Shown piece by piece: positions 34,220 through 46,529 of a DNA stretch of 64,000 bases (positions are counted from its first letter, which is position 1; every line of letters begins with the position of its first letter). The notes under the pieces were generated by a model. It saw nothing but the letters and a program-made list of their open reading frames with translations, had not been told where the DNA came from and did not search any database. The position numbers and the translations under genes were made by a program. The stretch spans positions 9,066,501-9,130,500 of the forward strand of contig CP114486.1 of NCBI GenBank assembly GCA_027186245.1, written 5' to 3'. Source of the DNA: Coriaria nepalensis (taxonomy: Eukaryota > Streptophyta > Magnoliopsida > Cucurbitales > Coriariaceae).

Positions 34220-37200
34220 TTAACAGTACAGAACCAGTGAGGCAGCCGAAAGAGCAAAGAAAATAGACTTAACAGTAACGGACGCGGGCATTCTTCCTTT
34301 ATCTCTTCTTAAGAAGAGACCCTGATAAACTACTAAATTGAGACAAACAAGCAACCCACAAAGCACAACCTGCAACATACTCGCTGATCCCTTCATCACT
34401 CCCCCTACAAAACAAAATGCATTGAGCAATGCAAGTGTTGCTAAGATTGTGAACATCAGCGAAGACGAGCCAAATTCCATGACCTCTTTTTCGTATCTTT
34501 GAGTCACATCTTCTTCGGCCACTTTTGCAGTGATGGCAAACGCTGACTTGGGGAAACCCAAAACCCGAAACATATTGTCAAGAAAGCCAAAGAAGTAGGA
34601 GGTAGTTCTTTTATAGAGCCACATCCTTTGGTCATTCCACCAGCCTCTTAAGGTGCCTCCGCACAATAGATACTCACCAAGTCCGTATAAACGGTTGGCT
34701 ATGAATACGTATATAAATGGTAGGGACCACGGGTCTGAAATCTATGTCCAATCAAAAAATTTAATATGTAATCACTTCTTAAAATACTAATAAAAATATT
34801 GTATTATTTAAAAAATAACCGTAATTTAAGAGATCTGATACGTGAGGTCATCGTGCATATATTGTATAGAAGCATATAAATTAATATCGAAATCATATTT
34901 TTGACAAATAAATGAAAGATGTAAAAGGGTTGTAATTGGGATATGCATGTATACCTTGGGGTATAAGGAGATGCCTTTAAGCAAGCAAAGGGAGGGCACG
35001 GTGACATAGAAGAGGGTAGGCAAGCTATTGACAGCCCATAACAAGAAGAAGTTGTAGCCAACTCGAAGGCTAAGAGGGATCCGATTATGTCCGTAGATTA
35101 AAGGACAGTAAGATGAAAGGAAGACCTGAAAATCACCCTCAGACCATCTTTTATGTTGAACAAGCGATTGATCCAATGTTGTGGGAGCAACTCCTAGAAA
35201 CCCTGGTCTTTCTTCGGGGTAAAAGTAAATGGATCTCCATCCATTACACTGTATGCAAAGACCTGTTACTATGTCCTCTACTGGACACCCATACCTTAGA
35301 CCCATCTGCCAAGGAGTAAATATTGTATGCTCATAGTAAATATATGAATTAAGTGTAACTTAATTTGACCTAGATAGGTAATTAATATAATACAGAGGTC
35401 AATAAATTAATAAGGATATGATAAGATCACCTCCTTCCCCCATTGAGTGTTTTGTTCATAAGTACAACTTGCGAGAACTTTGCACATATCCTCAAGTTCA
35501 CTTGCACTTTCTTCTGGCTTCCTAATTAGCTCCTTCTCTCTTGAGTGATCTGATATCTTTTGATCTTCTTTTTTATTGTACTTTTTACCACAAAGTGAGT
35601 CCCTCCGGTGAAAGCACCCCGTACCAATATAGCAAGGCCCTCCAACTCCGTCCATTCCTCGAAGCTCCACCTGATTAGTTATCGCATGATTAAACCATAG
35701 TAATTGATAGGGGCGGATCCAAAAAAATGAGTTTATGAAGGACAAAAAAAATATAAAGATTTACTTTACAAAAAATTGTTAAATTTCAAGACATAAATTA
35801 TTTTAAGAGGTATATTATTGGAAATAAAAAATTAAAAAATTAATGACAAATTTTATCATTTTAAATCATCATCATTATCTAAGTCCATTCATGATGTTTT
35901 CGAGTAAGTTACAAGAATATTAGTTCCCCAAATATAGTAAATCCCATGATTCTATTACTGTAAACACCAATATAATAAATTGAATTAAATGAAGTCTGAG
36001 AATATTAATGATGAAGAGAGGCATTCTTGCTATTTACCTTGCATATTACACTCAAGGAACTGCTGTAAAGGTCATTCTTTGTGATGTTTTCAAAGGTCTG
36101 AGGATATTGTATGTAAGCAATACGATGACCCTTCTCTTCATCTGTGAAAAAGCAGAGAGCATCTTTCACTGATTTTGGGTCGTTCGAGTACATGTCGCAG
36201 TCCACAGTCAAAACTATTGCACCATTGCTTATCTTTTCTGACACCCGTATCTACATAGTTGACAAAATTCATGCATAATATGGACACCATTTCTAATAAA
36301 TTAAAGTTTCTAGCTAACTTACAAGTGCATTCAAGGCTCCTGCTTTGAAGTTGTGATGGTATTGAGGTCTCTTTTCACGTGCCACGTACACCAAAGTTGG
36401 CAAGGACTGTCCTTCAATGTCGACAGCCTGAGGGTCTCTTCTATCAGCTAGTATCTGCCATGCACATTACTTAATTAGTTTAAGTTTATTTGCATCAAAT
36501 TAAGAGTTTATTAATAATTTAATGTGGAAGATAGATGGAAGTAATTACTTGAATTATGGTTTGATGATCGTGTCGGCTTCGAACCAAGTCCCATTCACCA
36601 AATCCTTTGTGTTGTTTTCGTATTTCTTCTGAGATTCTGCCTAGCTTTGTTGTGTTTTCAATCCCTCTCTTCATCTCTTCATATGATTTCTATGAATAAA
36701 TTACATAGGGCATAAAAAAATTAAAAAAAAATAAAAACGAAGCAATTTTAGCATGAGATATACAACATATAGGAAGGTTTAATTTGTTAATTAGTTTCCT
36801 TTTCGCATGAATAATTCTTTTAAATGCAACACAAAATAATTAATGAGTCCACGAATGAAATCTAACATGGGATTGAGATCTTTACTTCATCTCAATTCAT
36901 TTAAGATGACGTGGTTTAAATTGTAATTTTTTTTAAATTTTTTTTTTTTTTTTATTACAAAGTTTATAAGACAAAACAATTGATTTTTTTGGGGAAAACC
37001 AGACGGGTTCTCTACATATATACTATCGAGCCTCTTGCCTCTTCCTTTCATCATCTAGAGGGCTCAGTTGGTCAAAACAAATCCTACATGCATAGAGAAT
37101 ATATATATATATTGTAAATGTCGGAAGAACCTTCACCTATTGGGGGAGAATCTTTCCTACTGAGGTTAAGGATGCTACAACATCAAAATCCCGATTGTTG

Positions 37201-40200
37201 GGGATGAAGGGAGGGTTACGTGGCTTTTTAGAAAGATGAATATTATACAGTTTATAAATGATGTATAAAAATAAAAATAAAGACTAAATTATCATTTTCG
37301 TACTTAAATTTTGATCGTTTGTTCATTCTCATTCATGAACTTTTAAATTGTTCAATTTTATCTTTAATATTTTCAGAATATTTTATTTTGGTCTTTTAGT
37401 TCATATTATAAATGTAGATTGAGAAATAACATCTAAAATCTATTAATACTAAAATTAAAACATTTCATATACTTAAAACTCATATTTTTTTTCTTGTAAA
37501 TGGATTCATAATTTTAATTAAATTTCATTTTTCTAACCATCATTTTTCATTTTTTTTTTTTGTAACTTTAAACCTCAATAAAAACCACTACAACCACCAT
37601 TTTAATGATATTGATATTTTTGTTTGCGTTATGTGTAAATTTTAGTATTTATGAAACTTTAGAAGTTATTTTTAAACTTTACACTTATAAATTTGACTTT
37701 AATGCTGAAAATAAAAAATTTTGAAAACTTTAAGGATGAAATTGAACAGTTTAAAAGTTTATGAACGAAATTGGACAAACAATAAAAATTTAGGGGCGAA
37801 AATGGTAATTTAGCCACACACAAAAAAGCACCAACAGTATTCAATTAAACCCTCCACTTCTAGGAATATCAAAAGAAATCTATATGATTGGAAACTCTTC
37901 TCATTCGGGATGAGCATAGGTATATGGATCAAATCAGACGAATAACGGTTATATTAAAAACTCTATTCTAGATATCTAACCAAATATTAATAATAGAAAA
38001 AATAAAACCCTAGTTGCCGCATTATACCATCTAAAAATATATTATCTATCAAGCCAATCTGATTAGACTCGATAAATATATATTTTGCGAGATATAATCT
38101 TATTTATAAATATTAACTATATTATTATTTGTTCAATAATAATAAAGACATTCATCTATTTATCATGTTTATTAATTATGTTAGAATTAATATCTTATAT
38201 TCTCTAAATACATATAATAATAAAGTTTAGTATCTTAAGTTACGTATTTTGAAAACCATGATGAAGATCATACATATTGAGACTAAGGTTATCAGGCTAA
38301 TATACAAGCCGAAAACTTTTCCTTTTATGCAATATATCAAAATCATTTTCCCTTACCGAGCTTCCAAACCGAGATCTTTTACCAAGTTTAATTTCTCTCT
38401 TCTCATATCAAGCTACCTTTCTAGACCATGTTCTTCATTTTTCTTGTTCTTCATTTTCCTTCTCAGAGAATTTTTTCTTCATTCCTAGATCGAGATTTAA
38501 TATATAATATACTTCCCAGACCGAATTCTCGGTTTGGACCGAGATCACATGTTGGACCCTTCTTCCATCGACCTATCAACCCATCGACCCATCGACCCTT
38601 CAATCCTCTAACCCTTCGATTATAAATTATGAAAGATGCCCTTCGACACTTTAACCTTCTATTTTCGACCCGTCGACCTTTCGACCACAAACCAACATGA
38701 GATCTCGGTCTGTATCGCTCTGCATCTTAGACCGACATGTGAGATATCGGTCTGTGCATCTCACACATAACTCTAAAATGTCTTTCAACCTTTCAACCCT
38801 TCGAAGGGACTTGAATTATGTGAGATGTCAGTTTGAGATGCCTATCGACCCTTCGACTATAATTTATGTGAGATGCCCATCGACTCTTCAACCCTTCGAC
38901 TCATCGACCCTTTGACTACATATATAGGAGATGACTTTCAACACTTCAAAGTTGTTGTCGGTCTAAGATGCCCATCAACCCTTCGACCTTTCAACCCACC
39001 GACCCATCGACCCTTCGACCACATACATGAGATCCTGGTCTTTATCGCTCTGCATCTTAGACTGACATGTGAGATGTCATTCTATGCATCTCAAACTAAC
39101 ATGTGATATGCTCTTCGATCATTAGAAGGAACTCGAATTCAACATCTTAAATGCCCTTCGACCTATCGGCCTATCGACTCTTTGACTATAATTTACGTGA
39201 GATCTCCATCAACCCTTCGACTTATCGACCCATTGACCCTTCGACCACAAACATGAGATCTCAGTCTGTATCGTTTTGCATCTTAAATCGACATGTGCGA
39301 TGTTGGTCTGAGCATCTCACACAAATATGTGAGATGTCGGTCTGTATATCTCAGACCGACATGTAATATGCTCTTCGATCCTTCGAAGGAACTCAAATTC
39401 AACGTCTCAAGTGTGCTTCGACACTTTGGGAACTCGATAATTTGGTTTGAGAAAGATCGACATATTTGGAACTTAAGAACTCAATCCGGAATGGGAACTC
39501 GATCGGACCGGGAACTCTATTTGATTTCAAATTTCAAATTTTAGACCGATAACTCGGTCTGGATTGGGAACTCGATCTAGATTGGGAACTCGGCCTAGAT
39601 TGGGAACTTGGTATGGACCAAGAATTACAGATCGAATATCGGTCTCCAGATTTCAATTCAGATCGAATACTAATATCTTAATTTTAGATTTAGATTTCAG
39701 ATATTCAAATCAAATATAGGGCTCTAGATTTCAGATTTAGATCGGGTGTGGCCATCATCATTCATCAACATTCAGTGAAAGAGAGAGTGGAGAGTCATAA
39801 TTATTAAGAAAATGTGAGAGAGAAATAATGAAATATAATTCATAAATTAGCAGTATTTCAATCGGTTTGTATATTTACATTTTTCTTATTACGTGGCATG
39901 TGTTTTAATCATTGGATCTAAAAGGACGGTCGAGATTTACGCATAGGGACAGACATTGAGGAATAAAACAAGGACTGAATCGGCTCTAGTATGAGGGGGA
40001 GGCTTGTGCACAACACAGGAGAAAAGATGGGTAGAGGGTTGTACAAAAGGAAAATAAAAATAAAAAATAAAATAAAATAAGTTAAAAAACATGGGTTACT
40101 GTTGGAGTACCATCCCTAACTGTAATATCCTGCTCCAAAGCTCCTCATATACTTTTCGGTCGAAGCCCCGACCGAAATAATATTTTATGTAAAGACCTTA

Positions 40201-43200
40201 GGTATGTGGAAAGAAACTGCTTGACCGAGGCCGTCTATTTTAGTCGGGGTTCGGTCAGGATTTATTTATAAATTAAATTTCAATCGGGGCCCGACCAAAA
40301 AAATGGGGGACGATGGGGGAAGAATTTTCCATTAGATTCGAAGTGTGACTAGTTTTTTAACAATTTTTTTTTCTCATTTCACTCCTATCTCTCTCCCCTA
40401 TTCACTTTCCCAAACTAGTTATGACAGGCCTCCCCCATTTTTCTTCCTTATCTCTCTTCCCTATTCACTCTCTATCTCCGACAGCTACAATTGGAAAGAA
40501 TGAAATTTGACTTTGACAAATGGCTTCCAAGCACTTTATGGCCTTCTCTATCTCGCCCCTCTACTCGTGGTGATCAGCTATACCCCATAATCCCTCTGCT
40601 ATAGCTTCCATTTCCTCTTCCTTCACTCTCTCCCCCTATCTCCTTCTCCACTAGTATGTTCTATTTCTCCAGCACATTGATAAAAATGAACTTCTAGTTA
40701 ACTAATTCCTAGTGAAATTTCCAGTTATTTTCAACTTCAGTTCTTGCTGAATTCCATTTCAATCCTCTAATGAATCCATGATTTCAAACTAAACAGTCCA
40801 ATTTTTAGTTTTCTACTTTTCCCTCTCCTCAAGCACTAGTTCAAAAACATTAGTTATAAGTAAGGGTGTCAAAACAGGCCGCTCAGCTAGACTTGGCCCA
40901 CGCCAGGTTTTTCAATATTCAGGACAGATCGGGCCGAGCCCCGCCCAGGAAGCCCTTTGAGTTTATCTTGGGCTCGGCCCGGGTTGATACTTTTTAAAAT
41001 AAAATAATAATAATAATAATAATAATAAACAAAAAAAATAAATAAATATATTTTTGGTCAAATAACGATTTCATTGCATTTATTAACTAATATATAAATG
41101 ATTAAACCATTGTGGCTTAATTATCATGATTCCGTTAAAAAATGTGAGTGAGAAAATATGATGAATGATTAGAGTGAACGATGAATATTTATAGGGAAAA
41201 TTCGGATTGAGAGAGAATTTAAAAATTATTATGTGAGAGGAGGTAAAATAAAAGAAAAAAATATATAAGGATAAAAAAATTAATTCCCCATAAAAAAAAA
41301 ACAAAAACTTTTAAAATTTGAAAGGGCCAACCGGACTAGCCCAGCTCAGCGGGCTTGGAAATGTGTCCAAGCTCGGCTTTTGCATCCGACCCCTCTAAAC
41401 AGGTTGGGCCAGGCTTTGGGCTTGACTTTTTTATTAGGCCACGGACCGGGGGCAAAAAGCCTAGCCCATTTTGATAGCTCTAATTATAAGAAATCATAGC
41501 AACATAACTAACCATAACAGGCATAAGCAGTTTTAGCGTAAGCAAAAGGAAAAAAAAAAGGTCCACCACCCCCGCCCCTCTTACCATCAGTTTGAGTTTG
41601 GTCGGGGGAAATGGCTAGACCAATCGGGACCCTATGCCCCAAAATATTTATCAGAGGAATTGACTTCCAACTGATACCGACCATTCTGACTATTTGCACA
41701 TACTTAAAAGGCCCCGACTAAAAGAGGCGATCTCGATCAAGTTTCAATCAGGCTGGTCTCTTTGCACATCCCTGGGGCATATTCACTACATATCAATCAC
41801 CCCATCAGAAAATGAATCAATATCCAAATTTCCGTTGTGGTATGAAAAATCTATCATTGAATAACGAAATTAATTGCGCCTCAGGCTTTCAGCCAGTTCG
41901 ATAATTTTATTGGTTTCTATCACATAACTCCCATGTGAAATACATGAGCGTCCTGAGTAAATTAACAATTTAATTTTTGGGAAAAAAAATAAAAATTAAC
42001 AATCTATTGACAATGTTGGATTGTCAAGTGTATGACCATATGTCAAGCATCTTACTAGATCATCTCATTTTGTGTGGTACCATAGCAATCTTTTCTATCC
42101 ACTAATGGTTAGGGTATTTTGATTAGAGTATAGGACATTGTTAAGTTATTATTTATCTTAAAAGTTGAATAGTTAGGAAATGAGTACAATTATGTTATTT
42201 ATCTTTAAGAATCTTTAACATTCTTCCTAACATAAAAATTCATAACGATCTGAATCTTGTATGTACAAGTAGATAGCATAAAAATATACTTTTTTATCGG
42301 GCCACAGGCCGGGCCAAAAAGCTCAACCCATTTTGATAGCTCTAATTATAAGAAATCATAGCAAAATAACTAACAATAATAGGCATAAGCATTTTTAGCA
42401 CAAGCAAAAAAAAAAAGAAAAAGCCTACCGCTTTGCCCCACCCCTACCCCTCTTACCATCAATTGGGATTCGGTCGGGGGAAATCGCTAGACCAGTCGGG
42501 ACCCTATGCCCCAAAATATTGATCGGGGGAGTTGACTTCCAATAGATACCGACCATTCTGACTATTTGCACATACTTAAAAGGCCCTGACTGAAAGAGGA
42601 GGTCTCGACATGTCTCAATCAGACTAGTTTCTTCGCACATCCCTGGGGATATTCACTACATATCAATCACCCCTTTGGAAAATGATTCAATATCCAAATT
42701 CCCTTTGTGGTATGAAAAAATTTATCATTAAATAACCAAATTAATTACGCCTCAAGCTTTCAGCCAGCTCGATAATTGTGTCGATTTCTATCACATAACT
42801 CCCATGTGCAATACATAAGCATCATGAGTAAATTAACAATTTAATTTTTAAAAAAAAAATAAAAAAATAAGAATTAAAATCTATTGATAATGTTGGATTG
42901 TCAAGTGTATGACCATATGCCAAGCATCTTACTAGATCATCTCATTTTGTGTGGTACCACAACAATCTTTTCTATCCTATAATGGTTAGGGTATTTTGAT
43001 TAGAGTATAGAACATTATTAAGTTATTATTTATCTTAAAAGTTGAACCGTTATGTTTCAAGTTTAATTATATTATTTATCTTTAAGAATTTTTAACATTC
43101 TTCCTAATAAAAAAATTCATAATGATATGAATCTTATACATACAAATAGATATAGTATAAAAGCTCCAACATAAACATATAATATACAGAATTAATTAAT

Positions 43201-46130
43201 AAATAAATAAGCTAATACTATTTTAACATAAGGCCAATATTTTAATACCATATTAAATGATTAATTATCTTAAAATTTGAAACGGATTCAAATATATTCC
43301 ATCACATAATAGGCATCAATAAACCATATACAAATATAGGTGACACTAATTCTCAAATCTTAATTAGCATTAAAAAAAAATAATAATAAATAAAGGAATG
43401 TTCCCGTCAACATTTCATTATGACCGTTTATGAGGGTGACTGGTTGGAAAATATATTAGACAATCAAAGAGTCCATTATTTGATAGAATGACTCAATTGA
43501 TTAAAATATATTTTTTAGTTGCATGATTATCTCATAAACCAATCACGAAACATGAGCTAACAAATAAACCAAGTGCCTGTTTTTATATTTCATTGGAAAC
43601 TGGACCTGTGCAATAATCTAGATTTATTTGGTTCGTCCAAGTTAGTAGACAAACTAGGTAGAGAGAGTCATCAGGGTAGAAAGGACAAAGTTCAAATGTG
43701 GGGGTAGTAAGTGTAATTGTGATTAGAAAGAAAGGTGACTAAGAAAGGGAAAATATGAAGAAAAAGTAGTAGGATATTGAAAGTGTTATTAATTAAAGAG
43801 GAAAAGAGCACGACAACGGTAGATAACTTAAGGATATGTCCTCATAACCAGGTCCCAGCAAAAAGGTACTTAACATTAATACATTATTATTGAACTTATA
43901 AGATGTGGTAATTGGACTAATTTGATTCTTTATGAGTTGAATTGGATGTAATTAAGGCATAAACTTTATAATATATTTTAATAATATCTTAATGCTATCT
44001 GTAACTTTGTTGTTTTAGTTCTCCAATGTTCATGTCTTTGTAATGGACCTATCAAGCACCCACCATTCCATCAAACTGTTGCCTAATCCACACAAATCGA
44101 TGCTAAAATCAGTCGGGTCGGATTTCAAGTCAAAGAAACCTGAATTTCAACTATCTAACTTTCCCGAATGTTTTAATTTCCGTTTCTAGAGACTTACCAA
44201 TTTCAATTTTTGTTTAAACTTACCTATTAGCTTCTTTAACAAAATTAATAAGATATAGTATTATGTATATAATTAAAAAAATTAAGAGAGAAATAAATTA
44301 TTTACAAAACATATATAAAGTTTGAAACTATTAATGATGAACAAATCACACATTAATAATACATGTTGATAATTAGTAATTCTAGGAAATTATATGAAGA
44401 GTCACAGAGGCAACTTTCAATTTACAAATATAATAATTATATAAATATAACTTAATTATAAGCTAACAATACATATAATGAAATATATAACAATTCATGC
44501 TATATATACATATATAATAACAATCTTAATAAATTAATATTTTTAGAATTAAATAAATTTATTAATTTAATAAAAATATTAAATAATTTATTTACTTATC
44601 ATATGCTTTTAATTTATCAAATTTATTAAAATTTAATTAAATATAAAAATTAATATTGATGAATATAAAATATCTTAATTCTCGTAATGTAAATTCCAAA
44701 TTCAAGCAACAATTGCAAAAAAATTAGAGCTAGATTTGAATGGATGAAATTTTTTTTAAAAAAAATCTGCGATTAAATTATATTTTAATTAAATCATAAA
44801 TAATATATATTAAAAAATTATTAATTTTGATATTATAAGAGATTTATATAAATTTCTTGTAATGTATTTTTTATTTTTAAAATTCAATGAATTATTAACT
44901 AATTATATTATCTCTAAATTAAGACCGGTCAAAAATATTAATTAAATAATATTATTAATTAGTTGATGTTATTAATTAATGGATGTTCTACTGCATATAT
45001 CTTAATATTTCAGTAATACATTTTTGGACAATTTTGTAATTTTAGACAACATAATTGAGATAAACTCTCTTACAACATTGTATACTATGTCGTTTTCGTT
45101 TGTTATAATTGAGGATATCTTGTCGAAAATTCCTACATGTATATTTATATAACCAAGTAAATTACGGTTCAACCCATGAACCATAGCGAATATAAAACTA
45201 CAACCTTAATATTTTCATCTCTAATATCTTATAGAAGAAATATACTTTATTTATGTGAAATATCATAAAATTGTGGAGGAGCAACGTGGAGCGCAGATAA
45301 GATTAGCAAAAGTAGAATGTGTGTATGATAAAAATAAGAACCAAAAAACAAAACAAAAAAACACCCGCAAACAAACAAACCAAACCAAATCAATTGAGAT
45401 TGACGTACCTTGACCGATAAGTAGTCCTTGGTGTTTGCGACAGTGTGGTTCTGTAGGTTTTGAGAAACTATGGCAAAGTACGCTTCAGGAGATCTTGGTG
45501 CTACATCGAACTTCTTACAGAACGGTAACCAAACCTCTGCGAAACGAGAGGCTTCTAACATCGCATAAAATGTCAAGTCGGAGCCGCCATCGTCGGAGAG
45601 GTAAACAGCAAGCTTTTCCGGCGGGTAGTCATAAGCCATGACAGACAACACAGTGTTAACCACCATAATCGGCGGTTCTTTTTCTGGGTCGGCCGTGCAT
45701 ACAAATATGTCTATTCCGGGAAAATCCTTCTCGAATCTGTTGATTAATCTTGCATGTTATTGGTTAGACTAAGTACATGCTAGCACTGTTGCTAAATTAT
45801 GAATAATAGACAAGTTAATAATAAACTAGTAGAAGACAGAGACCTGGAAGGTAATCTGTCTTTGAAAGTGTAGCGGTATATGGGATTCCATCTTACAATC
45901 TGCATCATAAACCAAAAAAAGCTGAACCACAACTCTGCAAGAAGCAATCCAATCCAAGCCCATCTTCTTAGTACTTGATCTGCTTCTTCATTAAATTCTG
46001 GTACGTGGCTTATTCTATAGAACAAGACCAAAAAAATACCTAGAACCATCGACACTCGGAACATCTGTATGAGGATGCCAGGTTTTGTTAGTTTTGTTTC
46101 GAAGAGAGGGAGATAATCATTTTTTCCCAT
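34220..46130 (-). CDS. CSLE1: Cellulose synthase-like protein E
   Basis: A membrane family-2 glycosyltransferase. Eight exons (minus): 45844-46130, 45409-45736, 36549-36689, 36323-36454, 36038-36250, 35431-35670, 34955-35305, 34220-34741. All junctions are GT-AG and in phase, giving 737 residues, the usual CSLE length. The start [13 protein letters not shown] and [11 protein letters not shown] are CSLE hallmarks. Catalytic set: DDG at 144-146, DCD at 313-315, VED at 456-458 (TED in most relatives), QHKRW at 497-501. Two N-terminal membrane helices (about 21-40 and 57-78) and a hydrophobic C-terminal third fit a Golgi/ER multi-pass enzyme. The product polysaccharide of CSLE enzymes is not settled. 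Intron 2 is about 8.7 kb and repeat-filled, far longer than the rest. Confidence 0.92.
38555..39420. repeat. Satellite-like block of CCTTCGACC and GGTCTG words
   Basis: Dozens of variants of 'cccttcgaccc' and 'catcgaccc' alternate with a longer motif, 'acatgagatctcggtctg' + 'tatcgctctgcatctta', starting at 38695, 39025 and 39251 (spacings 330 and 226). Inverted pieces such as 'gatgtcggtctg' and 'cagaccgacat' recur, so local hairpins are possible. Frames across it translate to Pro/Ser/Arg repeats and are by-products. Confidence 0.75.
39480..39625 (+). repeat. About 20-bp minisatellite, GATTGGGAACTCGGTCTA
   Basis: At least five imperfect units of about 18-20 bases; those at 39546-39620 are most regular (gattgggaactcgatctag, gattgggaactcggcctag, gattgggaacttggtatgg). 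Confidence 0.75.
40861..41482. mobile_element. Non-autonomous hAT-like element
   Basis: Left end TAAGGGTGTCAAAACAGGCC; right end, read inward, TAGAGCTATCAAAATGGGCT (13 of 20 identical). Flanking GTTATAAG (40853-40860) and ATTATAAG (41483-41490) form an 8-bp target duplication with one change, the hAT size. The subterminal regions are rich in GGGCC/GGCCC words, common in this class. The middle holds an (AAT)n run at about 41003-41028 and AT-rich filler with no transposase. Confidence 0.7.
41425..43162 (+). repeat. Tandem duplication, two copies of about 863 bp
   Basis: 41425-42287 and 42288 to about 43162 align throughout with an offset of 862-863: 'ttgatagctctaattataag' at 41471 and 42333, 'atggctagaccaatcggg' against 'atcgctagaccagtcggg', 'gttggattgtcaagtgtatg', and 'acattcttcctaa' at both ends. 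Copy 1 includes the last about 58 bases of the hAT-like element and copy 2 repeats them, so the duplication postdates that insertion. Matching short frames on the minus strand (41508-41699, 42425-42640) are conserved only as part of the repeat. Confidence 0.85.
43163..45240. other. Very AT-rich intron sequence
   Basis: Part of CSLE intron 2. Long A/T stretches (44220-45000) with no gene or recognisable element. Confidence 0.5.
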
Positions 46131-46170
46131 CTCTCTCTCTCTTGTATTTCTGGAAAAGAGAACGATGTGA

Positions 46171-46177
46171 TTTTATA
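46171..46177 (-). promoter_or_regulatory. TATA box of the CSLE gene
   Basis: GCTTATAAAATCAC on the minus strand. The ATG lies about 40 bases downstream, implying a very short leader of roughly 10-20 bases that includes the CT run at 46131-46142. Confidence 0.55.
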
Positions 46178-46529
46178 AGCAACTCTAAAGTAAGGAGTGA
46201 GAGTGGATGAAAATAGTTAGCGATGAATGAGTGGATGATTAAATAGTGATGTGAAATCTTCTAATCAAAATGGCTACTCAATTTTGTGGCCGCCGCTATT
46301 GACTCTCTCATTTGTCTCTTTCTTTTCTCTTAGTTCTTGACTTAGTCACCGCGGAGAGTTTTAGGCTCAGCTCTTTCTCTGAGATTTTTTTTTCTTTGTT
46401 AGAAGAGTTTTTTTTTATTTTTAATTTCAATATTTCTATACAAATTTATTATATTTTCATTTTTTAATATTTTTAATTTTAAACATATCGCAAGTCTTTT
46501 AGGTCTCTCCCTTAATTTTAAACATAGTT

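Larger units (their letters stand above)
36690..45408 (-). other. Giant intron 2 of the CSLE gene
   Basis: The GTACGT donor at 45408 and the CATAG acceptor at 36690 bound an 8.7-kb intron. It contains a poly-T tract (36933-36954), satellite-like sequence (38500-39630), a hAT-like element (40861-41482), a tandem duplication (41425-43162) and very AT-rich DNA (43200-45200). No other gene is supported inside it. Confidence 0.85.

Noticed and set aside
35113..35319. 68-codon plus-strand frame
   Set aside because: Antisense of CSLE exon 7, which includes the QHKRW motif.
38555..39420. Repeats with spacing that might suggest a CRISPR array
   Set aside because: Repeats are imperfect, irregularly spaced and in a plant nuclear intron.
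38249..39544. Several plus-strand frames of 65-83 codons
   Set aside because: They translate satellite repeats into Pro/Ser/Arg repeats and change frame with each unit.
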